From assembly GCA_030247885.1 (NCBI GenBank), contig JAPDRO010000013.1, positions 248,001 to 312,000 of the forward strand: a stretch of DNA of 64,000 nucleotides, read 5' to 3'. Shown here in pieces: positions 1 to 11,093 of this stretch. Numbering within the stretch: position 1 is the first letter of the stretch; each line of letters opens with the position of its first letter. This DNA is from Taxawa tesnikishii (nom. ined.). Its lineage: Eukaryota > Ascomycota > Dothideomycetes > Dothideales. Both the position numbers and the translations under genes were made by a program. The notes below the pieces were generated by a model. That model worked only from the letters and a program-made list of their open reading frames with translations, was not told the origin of the DNA and made no database searches.

Positions 1-2099
1 CACTGGCGCATGCCGGTAAATGAGTCCCGCAGACGAGATTCCCGGAAACTGGAACGCGCGGATCAGAAACCGCAAACGAGTTGCGCAAAGAAAAAGCGGC
101 CGACGGCCGCCCCGCGACGACTATGATTGCGAATTTTGCCGAGCGTGGACCAGCTGAGGCGTCTTTCCGCGTGGTCGAGTTGCGTGTATGGTCGTGTTTA
201 GACTCTGCACAAACGAGATGGGGAAAGTTAGATTGCCGTTTGGACTCGATGTACAGAGCACGCGCAATTTGACCAGAGCAATCAGGCCTGCCGGAGCCAT
301 TGCAACGGCCGCGCAGGCTGAATATGCAGGCACACGAGCTGAGACCTCTATGTCCGCGGGGCACACGTGATGAGTTGCGGTAGCGATGTCAGATCACGCC
401 GAGCACAGACTGTAGAACCCGTTTGTTGGGGCTGGAGATGTCACCGCAACACACTCCAACAGCAGCGCTTTTGCCCGCAAGGGACGAGCGTGCGAGAGAG
501 ACGACAGCGACGCACCAGTTTCAGCAGAACGTCGACGGTCGCACGAGTGCTCTCGGTTACATGAGCGTGAACAAGACCTGCTGTGCTTCCGATGCGATGC
601 AGGGTGTGAAGTAGGCTGAGGGCGGCGCCATTACCATTGCCACTACCATTGCCATTGCCTGCATGCAGCCACTGAGCCCCGTCCCTTGTCTCGCCTTTCC
701 CAACTTGCTGCACGCTTGCGCTTGCTTGGGTGGTGATGCGCGCTTGCCCCATGTAGCGCATCGTTCACCCCGTTAGGAGCTGCCCCGGAGCAAAAATGGC
801 GGAAAGTTTGAGACGGGGCTGTAGGCCCGTGCTTCAGCCGATGGCTGCCTGTCTTGGTGGCTTAGGTCAGGGACTCTGGTGGTTGGTCGATTGTTTCGTT
901 TTCCGACCCGCCGTGCCTTCCTGCATGCATGCAGCACACGCCCCCACCCACTCGGCCTTGACAAGACGCTCCACTGCGTCGAGACTCTTGTCAAGTCTGC
1001 GCTGCTGGGTTAGCCTAATGATGATGATTCTGTCCCTGCGCTATCGATCACCTAGCTTGTACACGCCTCGCAGATCATTAGGTAGCTAGCTTCCTTTCTT
1101 CTCCATGACCGCATGTTCCTGGCGTCGCATCACATATACAACTGTACTGCTATCCTGACCGTGCTTCACGCGACGACGGCGACGACGACGGCGACGACAA
1201 CTGTCTGGTTCTGGTTCTGGTTCTGGTTCTGGTCGCGGAGGATTCGCGACAGCAGACAATCACTGCTCCATCGAGCAGCTGCAGTGACCCGGAGCAGACG
1301 CTGTGCAAGGGACGATTGAGGGATATCCTAATCCTCACATCCGCCTGAATCCTTGGTCTTAGGTTCTCCAGTTTGTGCAACTGGCAACCCCTTGCGGCAC
1401 TCGAGACACCCGCGACAACACTCACTTTCTGCTCTCTTTTTCTTCCGTGACATATAATCGCGACTCGACAGTCGATAGATTTCTCTCAACAACGACTTTT
1501 GGTGCGGTTGCCGGGCTGCAGTAACGGACCGTTTGCCTACAAACACTTGCTCCGTGCTCTTTGGATATACAGCCATTCCACGCCCGCCACAAGCGACTGC
1601 ATCTATTCGACTTTCTCTCCGGCCTTCTCTTTGCACGTTTGCGAGTCTTGGAACGGTCTTGGATTCAAGCAGAGCAAAGAGCTGAAAAGAGAGCGAGGAT
1701 TGTATTGTGCTAGCCTTTGGTTGTTCGAGTCACAGAGTTGTTGCGTTGGCACAGTCGCCGGCTTACAGACACCGGATTCGGGACCAGCGATTTCACTGTA
1801 CACCTCACCTCACCTGTCCATCTAGTCTGGATTACGAAGCTCTCGATCACAAGGTTTGTCAGTCTTCCATCTACCCCCTCGAGCACGCCATCTTCCCACC
1901 TACCACCAACCATTTAACCACACATTGACCATCACCTCACCCTCGACACAAAGACTGCCATTGCTAGCCACTGCTGTGCCAAAGAAGGAGCGATCTCTTC
2001 TTGCAGAGCATCAGCTCCGCGCTGCCAATTATCTTTAAGAAGCGCGTGCTAACCGTGCCTCGGTAGACTAGGCCTCGCTCTTCACACCTCTCATCCGGC
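1..2099. other. Gene-free left flank and 5' leader of the MHYT gene
   Basis: I see no gene here. Open frames are short, lack recognisable domains and often begin at non-ATG codons. Two small simple repeats stand out: GAC/ACG triplets near 1170-1199 and five CTGGTT-type hexamers at 1205-1234. From about 1600 to 2099 the plus strand becomes pyrimidine-rich (CT and CACC tracts), which is common in leaders and core promoters of filamentous fungi, so this part probably holds the promoter and 5' leader of the gene starting at 2100. The leader could contain an intron that I cannot place. Confidence 0.5.
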
Positions 2100-4844
2100 A
2101 TGGAGCCGTCAATCACAGACGGCCTCGCCGTCCGCGCCGCCAACGATGCCAGCGGCCCTATCTATTACCCTGGCGCAATCGTTCCCTGGCACTTTACCGC
2201 TGGTATCATCGTTGTATCTTTCTTCGCCAGTCTGACTGGCACCTTGCTCACCGTCGAGCTGCTCCACCGCAAGCGGACCGGCAAGACATGGGCGAGTCGG
2301 TAAGTGGGAAAGCGATTCCACACGTGCGATGAAGTCCGTTAACATTTCTGCAGTATGCAGCTGTTGAGCTGCGCCGTCTCCATGGGTCTTATCGGTATCT
2401 GGTGTATGCACTTCATCGGCAACCGTTCCATCGTGCTCGCTCAAGGCCAGGATCACCTGCAAATCGCCTACAGCCCTGGCTACACAACCCTGTCGTGCTT
2501 TTTGCCAGTCATCGGACTCAGCTTTGCCTTCTATGTCGCAGAAATCCAGCTGAAATCGGACATTGCTCGTAGATTCTTGGATATCATCTCCGGAGTGTTT
2601 GCCGGTCTCTCTATCGTGGGCATGCACTATGTTGGTAACCTCGGCGCTACCAATTACAAGCTCATCTACCCAGCACGCTTCATTGTCGCGGCATGCATAA
2701 TTGCGATTGGCGCTTGTGCTATCGCCATGGCGCTGTTTTTCTATTTCAAGGAAAAGTGGATCAGTGCTTTCTGGAAGCGTTTGGTCATTGCCAACATTTT
2801 GGCTGTCGCCGTCTGTGGTATGCACTTCACGGCCTCCGTGGGATGCACCTACCAGCTCAAGATGATGAGCTACACCACTGCTAGTCAGAGAAACGTCTCA
2901 GTCATTGTCGCTGGCCTTCTGGTAAGCACACGCCCTGCTTCCCCCTCGCGGCCAATACTGACCTTCTGCAGTGCTGTCTTGCTGCTGTGTTCTGTCTCGC
3001 GATCCTCTACTACGCCAACCAACGTACCAAGGCTTTGACCAGCAGGGCTCAAGAGGTTGTGCTTGCTTGCGCATTCTTTGACCAGCAGGGTAATATCATG
3101 GTCAGCAATTTGGGGCTTTGGCCGTCGCATAAGATTGCGCAACGTTTCGCATACAAAGTGAGGTTCATCTCTCCATGCTGAAGATAGCCGTGCTGACACA
3201 CATGGACAGTCTTTCACCGAGGATTTCAACACTGCTCACCCCACGTTCCTCTGGATCTGGAAAGTTGCGCACGACTGGGACAGCGTCACGGACCTCATTA
3301 GCAAGATGAGAAGTCACTTGAAGCGTGTCAATCAGGCCTACAACTACGACGGCAGCAGCGCTGCTAGTAAGAGCAGCAGCGTCTACGACAACGAAAGCTA
3401 CAGCGACAACTCTCTCCTCTTTCATGAGGGTTTTTGCGTAGCAGCATCCGATCTTGCGGAGCGCCTGCACATCGGCCTTAGCGACCTGGGAACCCTCTTT
3501 GAAGAAGTCATTGGTACCGGTACTCTTTCAACGAATTCCAGATCACACATGGAAACGTTTGAGAAGGGCCAACAACTGGTCTTTGCCCGTCAGTTATCGG
3601 AAGAGGATATCGAACATTTTTCTGCTCGGGGTTACAGATTTGCCCCACTCAACCGCGTCGGTCAAAGCATCGCAGCAACAATGCAGATTCCAAAGGCAGA
3701 GCTTGAATCGCGCATCAACCGTATCCGTCAATACGCTGTCCAGGTCAGCAGGCCGCAGCCTGCCAAAGAGGGAGCATACCTGGTCTGTTTCGCCATGCTT
3801 GCTAAGATTGGTCGTCACTTCGAAGTGCTTGTCCAGAACGAGCGCCGCGACCAACTTCCCGACGTTCAGCTCTCTCCCCAACCTCTTGACCTTACGCAGT
3901 TGGCCTATCTGTCCCACTACGAAGGCTGGAGTGCAGAGAACATTATGCGTACCATCAGCCAGAAGCACGCAATGCTACTTGAGCTACCACATGGCGAGAG
4001 GCTCTTTGTGGAAATGATGTACGGAGCGCTTAGGCAACTTGCAAAAACTCTGGGAGAAGACTGGTTCATGGACCTCATCCTCAATACAAGGCCTGTTACC
4101 GCCCGCTATGGCGCAACTCCACAATCCAGCAACACCCAAATCTTCGCTTTCACCAGGCTCTTGGACATTCACCGCGGCGCCCTTCAGCAGCCCGACCGTC
4201 TTACGTTCGTTCCGTTGAAGTTCTTCAGGATCCGTCAGCAGTACTATCCCGGCTGCTCTGACCAAGGCAAGCTCCGTCAAGCTATGCACGCAGAGTTTGG
4301 CGCCATTTTGACGAAGAGACACGAGCCTAAGATGGAAGAGGGACGCAGAGGCAGTGTTGCGAAGGCGATGAAGAAACGCGGCTTCATAACTCGCAAGCGG
4401 TCTTTGCACGGTTCGAGGGACGATAGTATCGATAAGTGCGACAGCTCATCCGAGCGCGGCCTCGTGGGCGAAGACGAGAACCCATTCGAGCCCAGCTTCG
4501 CACCAGCTGCCGGCACCAAGCAGCTTTGGGGCGGTATTCTTGCTACCACTGACACCGTCATTGTGGAGACATCGAAGACGAGCAGCACCATTGAGATGAA
4601 GAACATGGTGCCTGAAGTCACTGCGATGGCCATCAGAGGTAACGACAACCAGGAAGACAAGTCGTTCGTTGATCTGCTCTACGAGATGGCAAAGGCGCGT
4701 CCCGCGCTTATGCCCAAGACCTCCACAATCGCAAACAAGCCTTCTGCTGTGGCTGCGACTGCTCACAGACCGACTCCAAGCAACGATAAGCTGGTCATAT
4801 CCCCATCAAGCCGTCAACTCCAGAGTCTCAGCCGGCTCGGCTGA
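2100..4844 (+). CDS. MHYT-domain membrane signalling protein, 862 aa, 4 exons
   Basis: Four exons (2100-2299, 2354-2921, 2972-3157, 3210-4844) are joined by GT-AG introns of 54, 50 and 52 bases and give an intact 862-residue frame. Residues about 26-250 are strongly hydrophobic, with roughly seven membrane helices. Three MHYT-type motifs lie at residues 85 (MHFIGN), 157 (MHYVGN) and 223 (MHFTAS). In bacteria this fold is proposed to bind copper and sense O2, CO or NO; that ligand is family knowledge, not shown here. Just after the membrane part is a short FFDQQGNIMVSNLG stretch that resembles a PAS-like strand, followed by more than 500 mostly soluble residues with a basic, serine-rich region near 365-410. 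No GGDEF, EAL or kinase domain is visible, so the output is unknown. The ATG at 2100 precedes the first helix and is the first good start. Confidence 0.9.
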
Positions 4845-6210
4845 GTGGTCTCCTCTACGGTCAATGACACAGCTTTCACTCAACTCAGCCACTTCGGCAC
4901 CTTCTTGTCCGGGGTCGCATACTGTCAGATAACAGGTGCCCTGCCGGATCTTCCTTGATGGACCATGGGGTCCTCCGTTCGGCATTTTCAACAGCACGAT
5001 ACCCTGCCGCATCAGCGAGCATGTACCATTACATTTCCTAGATGATTCAGCATTGGACCCATCACCTGCTTTCCCTTATTTTTCACCCCAAATATCGATA
5101 TTCGCCATCACTTGTGCCAACATGTCACAGCACGCATGCCTTTAGAGGAAAATGACCTGAATCTAAACAGCAGCACCTGCCTGGGTCCTGCCGAAGCAAT
5201 TCTTTCTTGCCTTGGATGAAAAAGGTAACGCCGCAGGAAGGCATTGGGGAAATGGATCACAGGACATGCGGCAATTAATGAAAGGAAAAGAGATACCCTC
5301 GCTTGCGAATACGGAGATGGGGGTGGGGGCATGCAAACGGTGGTTGGCTTTTTCTTATGTTCTCTTCTATCGTGGTTAATCAGCACTGCACGTGGAGTTT
5401 GGATGGGCTGGCGGGGTGCATGATTTCTTCCTTCACTGGACGGGCTCAGTGTACCCAACGTGGGAAGATCATGCAGGCGAGCAATGTGCTTTAGCAGTTT
5501 AGACAATGAAAGACTTTCGACGAGGCAGAAGCAAGGAGAGTACTCTTTCCCTAATGAATATTGGTTGAATGTGCCACTGTGGAATGGCAATCAGGTATGG
5601 ATTCACGTGTTGAGGATTGAGCTAGGTTTAATCAATTTTCCAAGGGAACTATGTGGCTGCTTGTGGTTAGAATAGACATTCTGGACAGGCTTGTGGGAGG
5701 TGTCGCGCCCGGGCTTGCCTCTCTTATGGCTAGATCCGTGACTGCTCCTCTATTGTGAGGGAGCCCAAGCCGTTCCTGCTGCTTCATCGCGGAAGTAACC
5801 GCTGGCAGAACAGCACGCAGAATCGATGCGATGAGCAGAAGATGCACAGCCAACAATGTAATTTACAGGGTCCGTAGTTCTTGGTCGACTCCTTATGATT
5901 TTACCTCACGTCAGCATGCATTCGTCCCCCGAGGACGCCTGACAACCTGCCACTCATATTCGGAAATCAGAAGACCACTCCGTCCACACCTCAGCGCCGT
6001 GCTTTCTGAGGAGTTACATGTTGTGTGAGAAGACAATACCAGATGCCCAAACCAGAAGAAGAAAACAAGCATAGTCGTAGCGAAAAAGGCCCATGGAGGT
6101 TGTTGGTCGGACACGTCACGATAGACATGCTCGTGATTCGAAAAAAACGCCAAACTCCAGCACTCACCGTCTTTAGCGCGCCTCCAGGCTCGAGGCCCAT
6201 AACCGAGTGA
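4845..6210. other. Intergenic 3' flanks, nothing recognised
   Basis: These 1.4 kb lie between the convergent ends of the MHYT gene (+) and the HTH gene (-). Frames on both strands are short and show no domain or family resemblance. I see no tRNA, repeat or transposon remnant. The stretch probably holds two 3' UTRs and spacer. Confidence 0.5.
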
Positions 6211-7209
6211 CTAGATAGGCGCGTACGGGCTCTGATAGACGCGCTGCTGAGGCGCAGGACGGGCCTGCGGCATCGACGGCATCATCATGTTGACGGGATA
6301 CGGCGCCGGATGAGCGGGCTGGTACTGCTGCTGTCGATGGTGATGCGAAGTAAGCGACGGGTCGAGGAGATGCGAGAGCTCTTCTTCCTCGGTGTGAAGA
6401 TGCTCGCCGGGCTGCTGCTGCTGGAGGGTTTGCTCCTGCTCCCATGCCATGTAGTCCGGGTCGTCTTGAAGAACGTGCGACATGTGGTGCGGATCATGCG
6501 CGCCTTCTGTGGCAGCAAGAGCAACTTGCGCTTCGGGAGCCGGAAATGAGGACGAGGCGGCAGGAGGTGCGGATGCGGTGACGGGCGAGGCGGTGCTGGC
6601 ATTGCTGCCGGGCTTCTCCCACGCAGGCGCCTTGATGTACCTGCCCTTCGTGCCCTTCTTGTCCCTGCCTCGAATGCCCAGCCCGGCCCTGGAGATGGTG
6701 CGCGAAATGGTGCTGGTGCTGATGTTCAGTTTCAGCTCGGTGGCGATGTGGTGCTGCATCTCGTCCAGCTCGATGGTCGGCTTGGCCGCCATAAGGCCCA
6801 GGATGAACTTCTCGGTGCCATCGTCGACGACACGCGGACGACCGATGGTTTTGGTTTCGACTCGCGCGACGGTGCCGTATTTGCGGAACTTTTGAATCTT
6901 GAGATAGACGTTGGTGCGCGAGACGCTGGGTACCGCTGCTCGGATGGCTTGAGCGGAAGCACCTGACCGGATCATGGATTCGATGGTGGCATTGTCGGCG
7001 TCTGAGACTTGGTTCGCGACGCGTTTCGGTGGTTGTGCTTGCGGTTGTGCTTGCGGTTGTGGTTGTGGTTGCGGTTGTTGTTGTGCTTCTTCTGGTGGCG
7101 CGTCGCCGGCGGTGGCGGCGGCGGCGGCGGCAGCAGCAGCAGCAGCAACATCAGGGGTCAGTTGCTGCTGGTGGATGTCTTCATGCTGTTCCTCGACCGT
7201 GTCTGGCAT
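6211..7209 (-). CDS. Paired-like bipartite helix-turn-helix DNA-binding protein without a catalytic domain, 332 aa
   Basis: Single-exon frame. I chose the ATG at 7209 (MPDTVEE) because the upstream extension of the frame opens only with a TTG. Order of parts: an acidic N-terminus, a poly-Ala run encoded by GCN repeats, a Gln/Pro repeat, then a first HTH at about residues 75-115, a GRPR motif near residue 123, a second HTH at about 128-170, and a basic stretch (RGRDKKGTKGRY). The rest is Gln/Pro/His-rich. Two HTH units joined by a GRPR AT-hook-like linker are the hallmark of Tc1/mariner transposase DNA-binding regions and of Paired domains. No DDE/D catalytic domain follows, and the low-complexity tail looks like a transcription-factor activation region. 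I infer a host DNA-binding protein derived from, or resembling, a transposase N-terminus. Targets are unknown. Confidence 0.75.
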   Translation of the reverse strand: MPDTVEEQHEDIHQQQLTPDVAAAAAAAAAAATAGDAPPEEAQQQPQPQPQPQAQPQAQPPKRVANQVSDADNATIESMIRSGASAQAIRAAVPSVSRTNVYLKIQKFRKYGTVARVETKTIGRPRVVDDGTEKFILGLMAAKPTIELDEMQHHIATELKLNISTSTISRTISRAGLGIRGRDKKGTKGRYIKAPAWEKPGSNASTASPVTASAPPAASSSFPAPEAQVALAATEGAHDPHHMSHVLQDDPDYMAWEQEQTLQQQQPGEHLHTEEEELSHLLDPSLTSHHHRQQQYQPAHPAPYPVNMMMPSMPQARPAPQQRVYQSPYAPI

Positions 7210-7582
7210 GGTTTCGCACGTGAGGCCGGTGTTTTGTACGGTATGTGTCGATGCGTATGTCTTGGGACAGTACCAGTTCTGGTGCAAGCGACGCTGAGAG
7301 GTGAAGTGCGCTCGCTGCTGCTGCTGCTGCTGCTGTTGTTCGGTCGGGCTTGATCCGACTAGCGCGACAGTGGGAAAACGTCACCGACTAATAATTTATT
7401 TCACGGAAGCTTCCACTCCTGCGATAACAACCCCACAGCAGGAAGCGAGTTCAAGGACTGTACGTATACGTATACTCGCAGAGCCGCAATTCTTCACGGA
7501 CCAAGAAAGTGCCAGTTGCTCGTTTCTACGCATCCTTCTCTACCAAGCACGGTTCTCTGCAACTTCCTCCATAGGGCCGACA
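7210..7582. promoter_or_regulatory. Divergent promoter between the HTH gene and Cia1
   Basis: The 373 bases separate the start codons of two divergently transcribed genes and must contain both promoters and leaders. A short (CTG)7 run sits at about 7315-7335. No individual factor site can be assigned with confidence. Confidence 0.45.
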
Positions 7583-8914
7583 ATGCCGACCATCAGTCCT
7601 CTCGCGACTCTCACCCCGCCTTCCAGCACTCGCACCTGGCTATCATCGCCTCACCCAAACCTACCTATCGTCGCTACCGCGTGCTCCGATAAGACCGTCC
7701 GCATATACTCTTTGACAAACTTCAGTCTCCAGTCCACTGTTTCCGGCGGTCATAAGCGCTCCATCCGCAGCGTGGCCTGGAAGCCCGGCAGTGGGCCAGG
7801 CGGGCCGGGAAAGAGTGGTATTGGTGAAAGCATCCTCGCGACAGGATCCTTCGATGCCAGCGCGGGCATCTGGAAGCGTTATGAGGGCACTAGTGGGAAG
7901 ATGACCAATGTAGACGACGAGGATGAAGTGGACTTTACGCGTCAACGGGGAGAGGACAGCGAGGGTGATGAGGAGTGGAGGTTCGCAGTCATCTTGGACG
8001 GACACGATTCGGAGATCAAGTCCCTGGCATTCAGCACTACGTCACCGCTGCTGGCTACGTGCAGTAGAGATAAGAGCGTGTGGATCTGGGAAGATGTGGA
8101 TGACGACAATTTTGAGACTGTTGCAGTGCTACAGGAGCACGAAGGAGACGTCAAATGCGTGGCTTGGCATCCGGATGAGGAGCTGTTGGCGAGCGCGAGC
8201 TACGACGACACAATACGGCTGTGGAAGGAGGATGACGACGATTGGGGTTGCTGTGCACGTCTGGATGGCCATGACGGGACGGTCTGGTGGGTCGAGTTTG
8301 AAGACGTTCGGAGGTCAGGGTTGAGCAGCCAAACCGAAGGGTTGAGTGAACAGCAGAGGGCGCTTCTTGAGGAACGGGAAGCTTCAGGACCGAGATTGGT
8401 CAGTTCTTCGGACGATGTTACCATCAGGATTTGGAGACGGACGCCGCAAGAGAAGAAGCAAAAGCCAAGCGGCCCTAGAATACCGAGCATCATCAAGTCC
8501 ACAAGCAACGAGGAGCATTGGTTTGAAGAAGCGAAGCTTCCTCAGACGCACGAAAGAGCCATCTACGCTGTGTCTTGGAGCAAATCCACAGGCAGGATCG
8601 TTAGTACGGGTAGCGATGGCAAGATTGTGGTCTACGAAGAGCGCTGGCTTGACAGCGGTAGCCAAGCGAACGGCAAGACCGATGCGAACGGCAACGTGAC
8701 CATGGAACATGGGGGACAACTCACAGACAGTGGTTCAGCGTCGCTCAGTCACTGGGTTGTCATTGCTGAGTACGAGAACGCGCACGACGTCTTTGAGATC
8801 AACCACGTCTGCTGGGCAAAGCGTGCCGACAAGGGCAAGCGTGACGACAGCGAGGAGATTATTGTCAGCACCGGCGACGACGGTGAAGTTAAAGTCTGGA
8901 CGTTGGATCCTTGA
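7583..8914 (+). CDS. CIA1: Cytosolic iron-sulfur protein assembly protein Cia1 (WD40), 443 aa
   Basis: Intact single-exon WD40 protein of the length usual for fungal Cia1. Six to seven blades can be read, with ends such as KTVRIYSL, ASAGIWKRY, KSVWIWED, DTIRLWKE, VTIRIWRR, GKIVVYEE and GEVKVWTL; the last strand closes the ring at the C-terminus. The succession of HDSEIKSLAF, HEGDVKCVAWHP and HDGTVWWVEF repeats is typical of Cia1/CIAO1. In the family this protein is the scaffold of the cytosolic targeting complex (with Cia2 and Mms19) that inserts Fe-S clusters into nuclear and cytosolic apoproteins. The frame extends upstream to 7301, but that part is Cys-rich CTG-repeat translation and starts from a poor position; the ATG at 7583 (MPTISPL) fits homologues. 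Confidence 0.93.
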   Translation: MPTISPLATLTPPSSTRTWLSSPHPNLPIVATACSDKTVRIYSLTNFSLQSTVSGGHKRSIRSVAWKPGSGPGGPGKSGIGESILATGSFDASAGIWKRYEGTSGKMTNVDDEDEVDFTRQRGEDSEGDEEWRFAVILDGHDSEIKSLAFSTTSPLLATCSRDKSVWIWEDVDDDNFETVAVLQEHEGDVKCVAWHPDEELLASASYDDTIRLWKEDDDDWGCCARLDGHDGTVWWVEFEDVRRSGLSSQTEGLSEQQRALLEEREASGPRLVSSSDDVTIRIWRRTPQEKKQKPSGPRIPSIIKSTSNEEHWFEEAKLPQTHERAIYAVSWSKSTGRIVSTGSDGKIVVYEERWLDSGSQANGKTDANGNVTMEHGGQLTDSGSASLSHWVVIAEYENAHDVFEINHVCWAKRADKGKRDDSEEIIVSTGDDGEVKVWTLDP

Positions 8915-11093
8915 GTACTGGTAGTTACCGGTATTGTTGTTGGTGATTATCAATATTGATATGGCGACCATCAATACTGGACGGGTGAACTTATCGATCC
9001 GTCAAGTCACTACACATCCCAGGCTGCGTGTCGAATGCTGTGGCACCCTGTCTTGTTTGGAAGTTCAGGCACGTCAGCGGGCGATCCGCCTGCGCCTATC
9101 GAAAAGCGATGTTCGACTCGGATACCTGCTGTAAAACGGCGTCTGGGTCATGCCCTGGTCTCAAACATGCGTGGAGAACTATAGGTGATTGCACGCCTCA
9201 TCACACCGACCCCGCCAATTGTGCGTGAAGCTGACAGCCAGGGCGTGGAGCTGACCCTCCGCAATTTCTTTGGCCTCTTTAGAGTGTATATACACAGCAA
9301 CCATCGCTCGCACAGCAGAGAGAAAGACGGCCGTTGGTTGTCGAGCGGATGCAGACTCGACGGGTTTTTGCCAACGGTTTTGGCGGGGCTGGTCGAATGA
9401 ATTCATGTGGGCCTCTGGAGCGGCGATCTGCATGAGACTGGCCTGCAGCAATGGGAAACGGTTGGGTTTGAGTGATGTGCGGGTCGACAGGACAAGGCGG
9501 AATGTGTGCGCCATATATTGTACTTGTATGCGCTGGGATCGACGGGACGAACGAGCAAACAAGGCAGACGGCGGCCGGCAGAAAAGGGTGATTATGTAGC
9601 TCGTGTACGGACTGAGTGATGTTGGTTCATTCTGAATGGTCCTCGACGCTGGGGCTCACCATACGCGTCCAGGGCACTCCCGAGGCTAAACTCCGGAGGC
9701 AGGGACCGAGACACGCAGAAGTGAGGCTGTCTCAGGAACGAGTCGGAAGCGAGGCGCCATCTGCATCTGCGTGTCGATGGTACCTTTGTACTACGACTGT
9801 TCCGGATGGCGAGATTCAGACGCCTTCTAGTCAGGAGAAAAAAGCAGCCGACGCTCCTTCTTCTGGCTCTGGCGCGGGCTCTGGCGCTGGCGCTGGCGCG
9901 GGCGCTGGCGCTTGATCCGCGTTTGGCTCAGCATCGTCTCTTTCTTTCTGTGCCACCGTTTCCTTCTCGAACTGGGCCCCTCGCGCATCGACCCTTTCCT
10001 TTTGTGCTCTGCAGCAGTGCAGCAGCGCAGCAGCGACACGTTTGAAACACGCCTGCCGCTCTCCCCGCCTGCAGCAGAAGTGACGGCAGGATTGGTGGAG
10101 TCTTGCAACAGGCCAACACGCCAACTGCCCTGATCCTAGGACCCATGCAGCACGCAGTCATTGATCTGCGGAGAGCCGTAGGATGACCTGAGCGCCTTGT
10201 ATTTGCATGCCGTTAGGCTTGTATCGTATTTAGTCGATGAAGCACAATGTCAATGGCTACCTCCCTTGTCGCACTCGAGAAGTATATGCAGCCTTCCTTC
10301 TTTCCTTGTCCTTGTCCTTGTCCTTGCATCGGTGGCCGTACATTCCTTCTCTGTCGCCCCAAAATCGCCCTCCCCTTACGTCTTCCCATATCAGTGGCCG
10401 AAAAACAGCCTCTCCCTTCCGTCTCCTACTAACCTGCTTCTACTGTGCTTTCTTCCCTACCGCGTGAACTTCATTAGATCCTTCTAATACCGCCATCTCC
10501 CTAATTGACTACACCTTTATCCAAAAAGAGCGTCCGCGAACGGCTCTCTTGACCGGGGTTGTTGCATTTTGCTCGTTTTCGCTTTCCTTGCACAACAAAT
10601 TCCACCTCTCCTTCAAAGAACTCGCACGAAAGCGGTCGACTGCAGTCGGACCACTTCACTCGACTCAACATCTCAGTACTGTCCCCTACTCCGACACTCT
10701 TCCGCACTCTCCCGCACACAAACGCCCACATTGCACTTCGGCTGGTCAGAAAAAGTGAGACCTTGTAAGTTATCTGCAACCTCCCGTTTCACGTTCCACA
10801 AACACCATCTGTCCCCCGCTTCGGTCCATGCTTCCTCAATCCGTATCACAACGCCGTGTCTGTGGTGCGATCGCTGATACGAAACAGCGCAGCACTTGCT
10901 TGTCACGGCTTGCTGGCACCGTCTCACCACACCCCCACTAGAGTCCACCTATTGCCTTCTTCACCCTGATTCAGCGCCCCTACAGTTCTGCTTCGCTTCT
11001 TTACAAACTTTAATTTCAACGGTTTTTAGCACCAGTACCGGACTATACGCGAGAAGGTTCTTCGGCGATCGGAAGCCGACTGTGTCTGAAAGA
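8915..11093. other. Intergenic region and leader of the SOK1-like gene
   Basis: About 2.2 kb without a supported gene. Low-complexity patches are visible: GCGCTGGC-type repeats at about 9858-9912, CAGCAG-rich sequence near 10010-10035, and CCTTGT repeats at about 10303-10328. The stretch 10400-11090 is CT/CA-rich and probably carries the promoter and 5' leader of the next gene. An open frame runs from 10896 into that gene, but it begins at TTG. Confidence 0.45.

Noticed and set aside
2109-2825. A 238-residue minus-strand frame antisense to the MHYT gene
   Set aside because: It mirrors the codon pattern of the plus-strand exons, has no domain and would cross the intron at 2300-2353.
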